Origin: Chalciporus piperatus
Lineage: Eukaryota; Basidiomycota; Agaricomycetes; Boletales; Boletaceae
Length of the DNA: 64,000 bases
Reading direction: 5' to 3'
NCBI GenBank assembly: GCA_038093975.1
Contig: JBBPTG010000005.1
Span: 434,001-498,000 of the forward strand
Shown here: positions 34,979 to 46,800 of the stretch, piece after piece
Position numbering within the stretch: position 1 is the first letter of the stretch
How the letters are laid out: each line of letters opens with the position of its first letter
Notes under the pieces: model-generated
Told to the model about the DNA's origin: nothing
Databases searched by the model: none
Seen by the model: only the letters and a program-made list of their open reading frames with translations
Position numbers and translations under genes: made by a program

Positions 34979-37488
34979 ATGTCCTCGCACCTGGTATCCT
35001 CGCTCAACACCTCGTCGACCACCTCCCTATCGCCGAGCATCGCTAATCTGCACGCCCTCGCCTCGCCCAAGCCCAGCCCACAGGGCATCCAACATGCCCA
35101 GCAACGACGTATGACGACCCCATCGCTACCACCACCACCACCAACATCGCTGAACCTGGTGTGCCACACTTCACGTTCGGACAGAGAGGCTCACCGACTA
35201 ACTCGACATGACAGCCAGAGCCCGTGTATGGACACCCACCATCGTCCCCGAGCAGACCACGCTCGCCCCTTCGCAACGACTTTGTTCCAAGAAGAAACTC
35301 ACAGGATAGCCAATCTGGCGACGACAATGACAACGACGATAACCAAGACGCAGATCGCACCTGGGTTCGTAGCCAATCTCCACCCGCCGCCTCCGTAACC
35401 CAGTTCGCGACCAACCTCGCACACCGGGTCGGTTCGTTCATGACTCCTGCTCCCGGAAGCAGGGCACTTCCATCGGATGCGGAACTAGAAGCAGAAGCTC
35501 AGCAAGAACGCGATCGAAGCAGACGTGAGGCTGAAATGATACTCACCAGAGAAGCAGAAGAAAGGCGCGCAATGGAAGAACGCGTCCTGGCCATGATGAA
35601 CTCCAGCTCTCCACAGTCATTGCCTCCCCCGCGTGCTAGATCGCAAACCCTACCTAACCCTCCCTCTCCCGCCTCTTCCGCCAAGGATGGGGTGCCAGGT
35701 TGGTGGCAAAATGCAAAGTCAAAGCTCACACCTACCAAAGACACTAAAGACCAGGATCCCCTCACGCCTGCTCAGCAGGTCATCGAGGAATCTCGATCGC
35801 GTGAAAAAGAGAAGAGAAATTCAAAGGGAAAGGAAAAGGAGTGGCCTGCTTCTCCCTCCGCCAAGTATACCGACGCTGCTTATCTTAATCTCAAGATTCC
35901 CCCTAGTGGGAGCAGTCCCCGAGCATTTTCCCCCACATCACCTACCCCGAACAAGACACCGGCGAGGTTGTCGCCTGCACCGGCTCCGCAACCCATCAAT
36001 CTTTCTCCGCTCTCACTCCAACGTGGCACTTCACCTGGCGGATCGCCTGCACGCGAGCAACCTCCTCTATATGCGTCATTTACTTCCTCTGGTACATTGG
36101 ATGTTCCAGGAACTCTCTTGGTAATAGCGAAACGTTTCGAAAAGCTTGAACGTTGGACCGTGTCTCACGTCCGTGCACTTGAGGAACGTACGGGAGACGT
36201 CGAGCGCTGGCTCGTCGACAAAGAAAACGAGCGTGCCAAAGAAAAGGAACAGGAAAGGCATAAAGAAAAGGTGAAGGAACATGAAACGGAGCCTCATCCC
36301 ACAGACGCAGACCTGGTCATGATCAGAGACGACATCACCGAGCTCCAATATCGCATCGGTCAGCTCGGGCGGGAGATGGCACGCTTCACCACCTCGCCCG
36401 TAATCTTGTCCACAAACACTGTCGTTCACGATTCACCAGAGCTCAGCACTGCCCCCCTTACGGACTCCATGATTGTGAGCACGCATGACTCCTCGTCTAC
36501 TCCCATGTCCTCTACCACCAACCCACCCGGAAGTGGATTCGACACTCCTGTCACGAACGTGGGCATATTCTCGACACCTCGCCGCGCGCCCTCTCTGACA
36601 GCCCGCGAGTCCACGAGCCCCCCTCTCGCACGAGTTGGGTCAGCAAAGACCGCTTCCAGGAAAGGTACCCGACTTCCATACCCTACAGGAGACTACGCCA
36701 GCCCCAGCGACGTCATTTCTCCAACGCATACCCCTGCCAGCTCCCCTCCCCCTCCTTCCCGCCCGACCTCGATGGTCATATCAGGCCTCCCAGCCATGTC
36801 ATCCGCACTGGAACTCCCCGCATCCATGTCACCTCCCGCGCGCACGCTGTCACCCACTCCAAGTGGTCTCCCGCCTCCGAGCATCCTGAGCGCGAGGAGA
36901 GGCAGTGTCAGCCCGACACCCATGGCTGGTCGGAAGCGTTACACAGTTGCATTGGGTAGTCCTATCGTCGCGCCGCCTGAAGTTGACGCCGAGTACGAGC
37001 GGGAGAGGGCGAAAACGATGATGGGGACTGCGTTTTTTTCGCCTGCGACAGAGAGCAGCGAGGATGACGAGGATGATGATGATTACGCGGCCGAGACTCT
37101 GGGCAAGAAAGCTGCCTCGCGCGCCGCCCCCGCCGCCAAGCTTTTTGGCGCGGATGATTCGGGATCTGGGCAAACTGCTGCACCGTCGACGGCGAGTCCA
37201 AGGCCGAGAGCACAGTCGACGTACGCATCGGCATCGTCATTGCAGAGCAACCAGGCGCACTCGAAACACCGTTACAAATCTCAATCTACCGATTTCAGGG
37301 CTGACAATGCCAATGCCACTGGCAGCGTTGGCGTTGGCGGAGACACTCAACCGAATAAATTTGTCGACCCTCTCATCTTGCGACGGCAGTCCAAGTCGGA
37401 AAAGGGCAGGGACAAGCCGCTCGTTGGCCCTGGCAGGAAGGTCCCCGTCGGACAACTGGTCGCGTTCTTCGATTCAGAGCGAGGTTGA
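34979..37488 (+). CDS. Large low-complexity protein with central coiled coil
   Basis: Not recognised. Two exons: 34979-35158 (MSSHLVSSLNTSSTTSLSPS .. PPPPTSLNL) and 35215-37488, joined through a GTGTGC donor, a CTAAC branch point and a GACAG acceptor in phase 0, giving 817 aa. Most is Ser/Pro/Thr-rich and probably disordered. Two segments look structured: EAEAQQERDRSRREAEMILT (an Arg/Glu helix near residue 145), and LLVIAKRFEKLERWTVSHVR with ALEERTGDVERWLVDKENER (about residue 355-400) continuing into a KEKEQERHKEKVKE helix. A late patch SSEDDEDDDDYAAETLG is acidic, and the C-terminus reads GRKVPVGQLVAFFDSERG. A cytoskeletal or scaffold role is possible but only a guess. Confidence 0.8.
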
Positions 37489-38692
37489 TATTGGAGTACT
37501 TTTTTTTGTTGACTGGGTTGTTTCGTGATAGCTTGAGTAACCACTGCTTTTTGGATCTTCTTCTCGTATGGCACAGCGACTTAAATGAACGGCTGTTAAC
37601 GTTCAGCACTCTTTCGTAGCTAAGCAAGCCTTCTCATTGGCTGGCAAGCACCTAAACGATCCCAAAGAGTGTCTTACAGCACGATTACTAACACCTTGTC
37701 CAAAACGAGGTTCCTAAGGCTGCCAAAAAATCGGCTAGGTTCGCAGATGTGGACGACTCGCACCAGAATGGCCTCTGGCAGCGTGTATATTAGTCGAAAG
37801 GGTCGAGTCATTGTCTCCACCCGAATACAGCGGACCCGCTTCAGCTCAGGACGAAGGATTCCGCCGGCCTGGTCCGTTTGGTCCATTGATCTCTTGCGAA
37901 AGGATGCGGGAGTCGAAAGGTCTTAGCCCCTCCGACTCAGAGTCTACGGGACATATCTGCTTCGTGACTTACCGGTGCGATGTTGAATTTACGGGGATGG
38001 AAAATTACACGATGCTCGATGACTGCACAACAAATAGATGTCGATGCAGTTGGTCACTTGGCACGCGAAGGCGTTGTGATTTCCCTCTCGCGTTCCATCA
38101 CCTATACGTACTCGGTGGATTTACATGGATTTGTGGGTCAACTAATTTGCAAGGGAGGGTCGGGTACGAACCCAAATATTCTGTCATCCCGCATTACTAG
38201 TACGATTGCAACACTCTGAGCTGAGCAACTCGACTGCATGTTCCCAGTTTTCCAGTTGCATTACCTTCAGAACAGATGTACGGGTATTCAAATCCATCTG
38301 GTGGAAGTAATAGCACTGAAGTAACATCGAGCAGATATTTTTGTACAAGTCATGCTTGATCGCGGTACAGCGTAAGCGAGCCCCGCCGCGCAGCGTTCAC
38401 GTAAGTTGTGCCAAAACACTCCATTCACTATTACTCGCTCGCTGGGTTTATCGACCTTAGGGTCCAACTGTCACCGGTTCACCAGGGGACGCTGAGCTTT
38501 TAAACCTCCGCTCGTTATTCGTTGGCGTTCCCCTGCTTAGATCGTCGTGTTTTACCAGGTTTTAACGCGCATTGCATGCTTTCAACTCTATCTTGCAAAG
38601 TGCGAATACCGGTGAGTCGCTGGATCTTCTACGAGTCGATTCACACTCGATGCATCACGCTGATCGACGAAACAGACGACCTTCGTGTACAT
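37489..38692. other. No supported gene
   Basis: Between the low-complexity gene and DUF6533 copy D. Short + strand frames such as NEVPKAAKKSARFADVDDSH at about 37700-37790 look protein-like but lead to stops. I could not build a gene. Confidence 0.4.
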
Positions 38693-40005
38693 ATGGGCAA
38701 AGGAGTCCTTGCCTCTGCCGCGCCCGAACAGTATCAATCATTACAGTCACTCCGGGTCAATGAGTACGCTTCCAGTGAGTAAAGTCGCCTTCTCGCGTGA
38801 AGCACGTGCTAAACATCCAACCAGCTGCTGCCTTCGTAGCCATAGTCTGGGATATCCTCACAACCTTCGGAGATGAAGTAACTTATATCTGGCCGTGAGT
38901 CTTGCACCATGTCACCGAAAAGTACTCGAGTGCGATCTTTGCTTCGCGGTAGTAAACCTCAAACAGCCTATATCAAGTGGCTGTATCTCTTCGGCAAATA
39001 TTTTACATTGGTCGCACAGATGTTAGTGAATAAGTCCCTTCGATGTGACGACCAGGACTTGACATCTGTGTTCTAGCGGAATTTACTGGTTTCAAATGCA
39101 TGTTATTGCACATAATCCTTTGCCCAATCACATGTGTCGTATTTATCGTGGCTTTGAAGCGGCAGAGATAGAGTTGCTTCTGCTCATTTTTGACTTTGTT
39201 CTGCTCCGCCGGAGTGAGTTCTTCTGCTTCTCAACTCTCCCTCACTGATAAACTGTGATAGTATACGCTTTATATGGTGGGAAAAGATCGGTCATGCTAG
39301 TTGGCACTGGTGCTGTGGTGCTAGAATGCGTGGCGGCTGTCACGGGCGCCCTCTTGACGTTCCCTGGGATTGTATACGACTCTGCTTGCACGGTGATCAG
39401 CTTCCCGAACGCGGTTCTTGTGGTCGCTATAGGCGCATTCACCTCTCAAGCAACGCTTCTTTGGCTGGCGTATCGTAGGAAGGAGGTGGTTGTGCGTGCT
39501 GAACGGGGGCAGCCTTCCGTCGCCTCTACTACCATACGTGATGGGCTCATCGCATTCGTGTGTATCATAGGTAAGTTCTGAAGTTCGTACATTCCAGGAG
39601 TGCGGGATGCTCAATGGTCTCTACTTGCCAAAGCCATTTTCCTGACATTTGCGGTGTTCCAACTTAGCGGCAGCGCCAACACGAACGTGGCCGCCTCGTG
39701 AGTTTTCCTATCGTATCATCCCCATTTAATTGAATGACGGCTGGTTAAAGTTTCCTTCCCGTGTTCATATCCATTGCGGTAAGTCATATCTCTCCTTCGT
39801 CACCTACCCTTGTCGCTGGGGGCTGATGACCAAGTCCTTATTTCTCTCATCATAGACCAGTCGCGTAGTCATGAACATTCAACTGGCTGCTTCACCGACA
39901 GAGCCAACCACAGTCCAACTCACTACTCAATTTTGGAGCCCCGAGTATGAATTGCAGACACGTTCAAATGAATCGTTTTTAAGGGACGAGATTAGCGATG
40001 CCTGA
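38693..40005 (+). CDS. DUF6533 membrane protein, copy D
   Basis: Intact family member on the + strand. Exon 1 (38693-38774) reads MGKGVLASAAPEQYQSLQSL and RVNEYAS. Exon 2 (38825-38894) is the hallmark exon, AAFVAIVWDILTTFGDEVTY and IWP, before a GTGAGT donor. Exon 3 gives YIKWLYLFGKYFTLVAQ, exon 4 GIYWFQMHVIAHNPLPNHMC and LLLLIFDFVLLRR. The big exon holds YALYGGKRSVMLVGTGAVVL, LLTFPGIVYDSACTVISFPN and LLWLAYRRKEVVVRAE. The tail exons read LPVFISIA and TSRVVMNIQLAASPTEPTTV, ending DEISDA at the TGA 40003-40005. About seven hydrophobic segments. The exon plan is the same as in copies A-C, so they share descent; function unknown. Confidence 0.82.
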
Positions 40006-40261
40006 GCCGAACTGGGGCTTAGGCTGGCAACATCGCGAAGGAAAACTGATCGTTGTGTTGAGATGCTCAGCGCGACCCGCTTCCTACCTAAAGGGCTCCC
40101 TGGGGGAGGACCATCTCGAGCGGCAACTGGCAACTGTGCAGTATACATAATGCATCACCGATTCTTTGCACCGATTGAAGATACTTGTGTAGTTATCCTA
40201 CCTTCAATCCACTGTCGTTTATGGAGAAATATAGCTTCCGTCGTTATCCGTCGGTTGGATC

Positions 40262-41068
40262 ATGGATCATTTGTTGGCTGACGACGAACCGGCCACCGGG
40301 ACATTGACGCCAGCATCTGTAGCAGGCATCCGCGTTTTTTTTGCCAGTAAAACAACCCACATGTCCTCCGTCTCCACGGCGCAGCCCCGCCATCTACGTT
40401 TGTTTCTATTTCGTCTTGATAATACTATGGGTGCAATGAAGGGCGCACATGGCCGACGCGGAACTGAACAACGACATGTCCTTCGCTGTCCTTCGTCCTC
40501 GCTTGACTCCCTGCGCTCACGAATGCAACCCTCCACGACTCCGTTTTTCGTCATGCATGCCGCTGTGTTTATCGTAAGTTCTGGCTACGGTCCCTTCACC
40601 TTCGCGGCTCGAATGACAAAGCCTTACTCTCACACCGTCAAAGGACAGCGTCATGGGAGAGATACCGTCGGTATCTGTCAATGCAAAAGTATCTCTCCTG
40701 GCTGGCATCAATCGAGAGCCTCGAGATTTCGTAATCCATGCCCCTGTACGCCCTGTAATTACAGGAATGTTTGGCGTGCCCATCACAGGAAGACCTTGTG
40801 CTTCCCATACATGTCGGCGATGGCTCCAGAAATGTGTGCGCATGGATCGAGATTGGCGACACGGCTTTATAAGCCTGAACGACTGTGGAGTCAATCCCGC
40901 AGACGAGTCTGTGATGATGCTATTAGAAGAGGGCTCATAATATTTGTGCGTGGAAAGAATATCGGAGAACTGAGGGGGTTGGCCTATATTAGTGAAGCGG
41001 AGAGCTCTGGCACGTATTCGGGAGCCGCTGAGTTTGATGAACTTCAAGTTAGGGAAGGAGGTTCATAA
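40262..41068 (+). CDS. Unrecognised 268-codon open frame
   Basis: A single uninterrupted frame, MDHLLADDEPATGTLTPASV to QVREGGS, between two DUF6533 genes. No domain, signal peptide or membrane segment is apparent; the composition is rich in Arg, Ser and Cys. The opposite strand is also open for 176 codons at 40517-41047 (including LPVMGTPNIPVITGRTGAWI), and another + frame is open at 40653-40940. The coding strand is therefore uncertain, and the whole stretch may be a relic or non-coding. Confidence 0.3.
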   Translation: MDHLLADDEPATGTLTPASVAGIRVFFASKTTHMSSVSTAQPRHLRLFLFRLDNTMGAMKGAHGRRGTEQRHVLRCPSSSLDSLRSRMQPSTTPFFVMHAAVFIVSSGYGPFTFAARMTKPYSHTVKGQRHGRDTVGICQCKSISPGWHQSRASRFRNPCPCTPCNYRNVWRAHHRKTLCFPYMSAMAPEMCAHGSRLATRLYKPERLWSQSRRRVCDDAIRRGLIIFVRGKNIGELRGLAYISEAESSGTYSGAAEFDELQVREGGS

Positions 41069-41456
41069 CCTTCTCCCCATACTTACCAGATCTAGCCTCC
41101 TCGAGAGTTTCGGACGGGGTTACCTAGCAATTTGATGGATAATCTTGATGTATTTGGCAAGTGTTTGTTCCACAGTTGGCCGAGGCAGTTGATACGATGA
41201 TCATGAGATGCCAGGGTCAGGGTCTAGTGTGAACAAATGGTCGCTGCCACGAGTCAGTCAACATGTTGCTTCAAGTCGTTACCCTTGTACTCATACGAAT
41301 TGCATGCTTTCGACCCAACTCTGCGCAGATTTCAGGTACTACACCTCCGTGTCAAGTTGTGTGCAGACGTAGGTATTTCACTCGTCTTCCAGGTCTGATG
41401 CAATTGAGTAATATGACGAATAACGAACCAGAAACGTGAACAATCCTCGTGCACGC

Positions 41457-42703
41457 ATGAGCGAAGGAGTCCTTGCTGTTGTGTCACAAACATCTGAACC
41501 ATTACGACTTAGCGAGTACTCTTGCAGTACAGTTGCCTCGTGTCTGTAAAAGCTCGCAAACTGATGCCAATGCCCCAGTTGCTGCCCTCACAATCATTGT
41601 CTGGGATGCACTCATAACGGTCGGCGATGAAGTCACTTATATTTGGCCGTGAGTCCTGCACATTCGGAACGAACGGCAAAGGAACTTTGTGATCAATTGT
41701 TGTGTGGCAGTAAACCACGACGGGCGTATATCAAGTGGTTATACCTTTTCCAGAAATATTTTGCACTGGCCTTGCAGATGTGAGTTTACTTCCTTGCAAT
41801 GAACAGGTCTTGATCTTTCCGATGCACTAGTGGTATCTTTGTTTTTCTACAAATTATCGTACACGACCCTGTGCCTCCTCCTGGGTGTCGCATTTATCAT
41901 GACATACAAGTACTAGGGATACATCTGCTTTTGTTACTCTTCGACATTGTTTTGTTCCTCAGAAGTGAGTTATCCCGCACCTGACGTCTCATTCTCTGAC
42001 AAAATAATAGTATATGCACTACACGGCCGGAACACATTTGCCATGCCAGTGGTACTGGGCACTCTCGCTGTCATGGTGGAATTTGTGACGGCTGTTGTAG
42101 GCAACGTTCTCGTCCTTCCGAACAGTGTATATGACTCTAGTACTTGCGCGGTGGTTGCGATCTCGAAGGCCATAATGGTGGTCATCGCGGGTACACTCGC
42201 TTCTCAAGCAGCGCTTCTCTGGTTGGCATATCGCAAGAAGGGGATGGTTGTCCGGGCAGAAGGGGGGAGGAACTCCATTGCCTCTAACACCATACAAGAT
42301 GGTGTGGTTGCGTTCGCATGCGTCACTGGTAAGCCTGGGAGAACATGCAATCAAGTAACAACGCGAGAAATGACCATGGGCCGCAAGCACTTTTCGTATT
42401 TCTTTTAGGGAGTCTATTCTTCAGCAACACAGTCACGAACATGCTCGTCTTGTGAGTTTCTAATAACTCCATTATCATCGCTTTATTGAGCAGCCGTCCA
42501 TCAGTTGGTTTCCCGTGTGTGAATCCATCGCAGTAGGTCGCGTCTTGCGGGGGCTGATGGTGCCAATCTCACCACTTACTTGTAGACTTGTCGCCTCATC
42601 ATCAACCTTCAGCGAGGGTCGCACAGAGAGCCCAGCCAAGAATTCACAACTGAAATATTGAGAACCGAGTATGAGCTAGAGCCACAGTCAGGCATACTGT
42701 AAT
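41457..42703 (+). CDS. DUF6533 membrane protein, copy E
   Basis: Intact family member, direct neighbour of copy D. Exon 1 (41457-41526) reads MSEGVLAVVSQTSEPLRLSE and YSC, resembling the start of copy D. The hallmark exon is ALTIIVWDALITVGDEVTYI. Then YIKWLYLFQKYFALALQM, GIFVFLQIIVHDPVPPPGCR, LLLLLFDIVLFLR, and the long exon with VVLGTLAVMVEFVTAVVGNV, VYDSSTCAVVAISKAIMVVI and LLWLAYRKKGMVVRAE. The last exons read SLFFSNTVTNMLVL, GFPVCESIA and TCRLIINLQRGSHREPSQEF, ending SGIL at the TAA 42701-42703. The tail TCRLIINLQRG is closer to copies B and C than to D. Confidence 0.82.
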
Positions 42704-42854
42704 TTTCGAGTTGCCGTGTTGGTGTTGATGGGCGCTACGTTGGTGATTTGAGAATACATAGTACAGGATGCTCGATGGCGACCCACATGAATCTGAACTT
42801 CCCCACACTGGGCCCGGGGTAAGTCAAAGTTCGATCGGCGGTGATGACGCAGGC

Positions 42855-43118
42855 TCACACCAGCGCAAGTGCAATGGAGGGAGAAAGGACTCCACCAAGA
42901 CGGTGTCCGGTGGCGATGAACCTGGAATCGTCAAACTTGGGAGTGGTGCCTGCGATGAAGTCGTGGAGCTGAACCAAATTCGCAGCGATGGATGGCCATA
43001 AGTCACGAAAATACACTTCGTTCTGTGGAGTGGAGGTGGTCGAACCGTAGAATTTCGAGGGAATTCTGCGGCCGACAGAACAACACGGGTCTCTTGAACG
43101 CATCGTTTTCGCAGACAC
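42855..43118 (-). pseudogene. Class 3 lipase fragment with altered nucleophile motif
   Basis: The minus strand reads VYFRDLWPSIAANLVQLHDF and DDSRFIATGHRLGGVLSP, resembling the nucleophile-elbow region of fungal class 3 lipases (family GHSLGGAL). The elbow serine is Arg (CGT). A TGA follows soon after (ALALV-stop) and no upstream or downstream lipase exons can be joined. I read it as a decayed fragment rather than an enzyme. Confidence 0.6.
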
Positions 43119-43837
43119 GCACCGAACGCAGGTTAGTTCCCCGCTCGCTTCCTGTGATCAGTTAGTCATCTTCATCCTTGTCCCGGGCCCGTATATGAAT
43201 CGACATGGATGGAAGCGAAATAGCACGGAGCAAGAGGGAGGGAAGAATTGACATATCAGCTGAGTGAATCTGAGATGTCTGGTTCTGCATGTCACTCCGG
43301 AGCTGATTTAGAAGACCTACCTGGGGAAAGGGAGGGCACGACAGGTGATAGAGCTGATCAATCGAAGAGATCTGTATGGGCTTAGGCGGGAAACGGGGCG
43401 ATATGGTGCTCTCTATCTCACTGTAAGGTTCGAGGCACAAAACTCACAATACATATTATGGTATGTTTGATGAGGCCAGGGAACCGCTCTGCATCAATTC
43501 AAATTTCGATCGGAGAAACACGTACCTCTGGATGCAAACATATTAATGATCACTGGCATGATCAGCATGCTGGGCTACATTTTCCCCTGTGATTTGAGAT
43601 AAAGTCAGCCAGTCACGGATTCGATCGTCGAAGAGGCTCAAGACTTTGGATAGCTTCCGAGTCCAGTGGCAGTGCTGAGGTTGAAGTGAGCTTAGTCATC
43701 GTTCGTGGTCAAGAGAAACAGGTTTCCAAATTTGGGAGTGAAGCTGTATGATGCCTCCTACCCCTACGAGGCTAATTAGCAAGCCGTAGAACACACTCCA
43801 GCTCTCTCTCTCTTCTACCACTACATCCACATATCGC

Positions 43838-46800
43838 ATGCCAGCAACGGCCTCGCCCGCACCGCGGGCCCCAAGCATGGCCCCAGACAAGTCCACCACC
43901 AGACGGGCAACTGAGGACGATGAAGCCCGTCCGTATGTCGTTGTGAGCGACATTGGCAAGGGAAGCTTCGCGACTGTGTATAAGGGATACCACGAAGTGT
44001 GTCTCGTGCCTCCTCCTGATTCAATCCACTTGCTGATAACTCGTCGCTCACCTATCAGGAGACCCACCAACAGGTGGCAATCAAATCTGTTCGCAAAGAT
44101 ATCCTCACAGCCAAGTTGCTCGACAATTTGCAAAGCGAAATCGAGATTCTCAAGTCGTTGTCGCACCGCCATATCACGAAACTTATAGACATCGTGGTAC
44201 GTATTTTGCTCGAACGGATTGGAAATATGTGCTTCGGAGACACCGTGTTCCGTTTGAGCATAGTGAATGCACGTCTGGTGTGATCGAGCGTGTCTAGTCC
44301 TTGCCCAGAAACAGCCAAGTCTCGTATGTGACACTAACAGATCTCTCAGCGCGCAGAACGGAATATATTCCTCATCATGGAGTATTGCGCTGGAGGTGAT
44401 CTCACCAACTACATCAAGAAACGTGGTCGCGTCGAGGGCCTCGAGTATGCACCATCTCCTGGGGCTGCTCTGCAATACTACCCGCACCCGAGGTCAGGTG
44501 GCCTCGACGAGATCGTCGTCCGCAGCTTCTTGCGTCAGCTGGGTAAGCCTTTTCTTTCTTGTTACATGCATGAAGTAACGTGATTCAACCAGCACGAGCT
44601 CTCAAGTTTTTACGGACCAGAAATCTCATCCATCGGGACATCAAACCACAGGTAGATATTTTGTTTGCTCTCATGCGGTGTTTTGACGCATTATACACAG
44701 AATCTCCTTCTGACTCCAGCTCCACCAGAGGAGCTTGCTAAAGGACATCCCATCGGTGTTCCAATACTGAAGGTCGCCGACTTTGGTTTCGCACGCTCAC
44801 TTCCAAATGCAATGATGGCTGAGACGTTATGTGGATCACCGTACGTTTTCAGTGGTTAACTGACGTATATCAAGCATACATCTGAGGCATTCAATAGGTT
44901 ATACATGGCACCTGAGATCCTGCGATACGAGAAGTATGATGCAAAGGCTGATCTTTGGAGTGTTGGCGCTGTACTGTACGAGATGTCTGTCGGGAAACCT
45001 CCATTCCGAGCACAGAATCACGTCGAGCTCCTGAAGAAAATCGAGCATTCCAAAGGTGTCAAGTTCCCTGACGAGGATCCTTCCCGCACCGCTTCGAATC
45101 CATCGACTCAACATGCCACTTCGGGGGCCAGACCGGAAGAATCACTGGTTGTGCCTGCTGACATCAAGGAACTTATTCGTGCCCTTCTGAGGCGTCGACC
45201 TGCCGAGCGGGCCAGTTTCGAAGAATTCTTCAAGAGTGACGCCCTCGCGAAGTCTAAATTCCCTCGTCCAGCTCCTGGATCCGTATCGCGGGCCACTACC
45301 ATTGCTACTGCTCCCAGTATGCAACCAGAAGAAGAGGATGATGATGCACCAGTCGGAAAAATTCCAGAACACCACAAGGTGATACCCCCAGAGGTGCTCG
45401 ATCCGAAGGCGATGATACCGCCAAGCAAGTTTCACTTCCGGAGAAGGGATACGACAACGGAGGATTCTCCCGTGGCAGCTGTTGCAGGTCCTTCCTCCGG
45501 TCGAAGGTAAGTCACATCAGGAGCTCAATATGGGATTGTCGAGCTCAAATCTGCTGTTTATAGTCCGACTTCGCCGCGTAGTAAGACATCCCCGCTCCCG
45601 CTTGAACACGCTCAAACACGAACTGGCTCGATTTCCGACCGCCCTGTTGAAAATGGCCAAGCTCGACCACTCACAAAGCCGATATCCACCGAGGGATCGT
45701 TTATCCCTGGCGAATCGGAAGAGGATGGCATTATTCGAAAAGAATATGTGCTCGTTGGAGATGTGCGTGCGCTCGAGTTCAATCGCGCAGTTGATGGTGA
45801 GTTGGTATCCATTGTGTGCCTCCATCTGATCGCTCAAGAAGTATCAACAGAACTTAGCACGGCTCGCCGTCAACCACCCCGCGATTACCGCTCTCCACTT
45901 GCAGACGAGCAATATCCCGACCACGTACTGCCATCGCCCCGCTCGAATTCACCTCTCTCTGCACCAGTTCCGACGACCTATAACACTACATTCCCACCCC
46001 CGCCCCATCCTCTCGCACCCCCACTTTCCTCCTCTCCAACTCGCGTGGCCTCGAACGCACTCAGTCGTGCATTATCTCTCGCATCTCGTAAACTGTTTGG
46101 TGTGTCAACGCCCAAATCGCCTATTTCTCCAGGTGCGGGACATTACCATCCACCATCATCGCCACGCCGACCTCAGCTCTTGCTGAGATCCCCCACGAAC
46201 GAGGTAGATCTGGTCGGAAACAGCTTTCTGCCTCCCCGCGATCCCATGGAGGACGAGTTACTTGCTGCACTAGAAGAGCTCGCGCAGAAAACGGATGTAT
46301 TGACACACTGGGCAGACGAACTGTACGAAGTCGTGAAGGCAGTTCCACAAAGTCAGTTTGTCATTTCCTTGGTTATCAATGCCAGGTCTTACATCTGATC
46401 TACTTGAACAACCGTACACAGAACCTCTTCCGGATCCTGCAAAGTTCGCACGTCGTGAAGGTGAAGCTGAGAAGCATGCGGAACGACGGCGGAATGCAGA
46501 TCAAGAAGCAGAATACACTGCGGTGACGTGTGTGGCCGTGTACATGCTCTTGATGTCATTCTCCCAAAGGGGAATTGACAGGCTACGGAATTACCAAGAA
46601 CATTTGCGGATGCGACATCCGGATGGGGAATTCATTGTTAGTGCCGGTTTCGAGGATGGTAATGATGTCTGCTTGACTGTACCGAGCTCTTTTCTGATAC
46701 TTTTGTAGCGCTTGCCTGGTTCAAAGACCAGTTTATCAAGTGTAATGACCGCGCAGCGCTCGTGAAGACGTGGTTGCCAGTGCAATACGACGGTCCTAAG

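Noticed and set aside
35633..36124. 163-codon + frame inside the large low-complexity gene
   Set aside because: Alternate frame of a Ser/Pro-rich exon; no start context and no domain.
43696..44487. 263-codon minus-strand frame opposite the start of ATG1
   Set aside because: It lies antisense to exons with clear kinase motifs and has no domain; shadow of ATG1.
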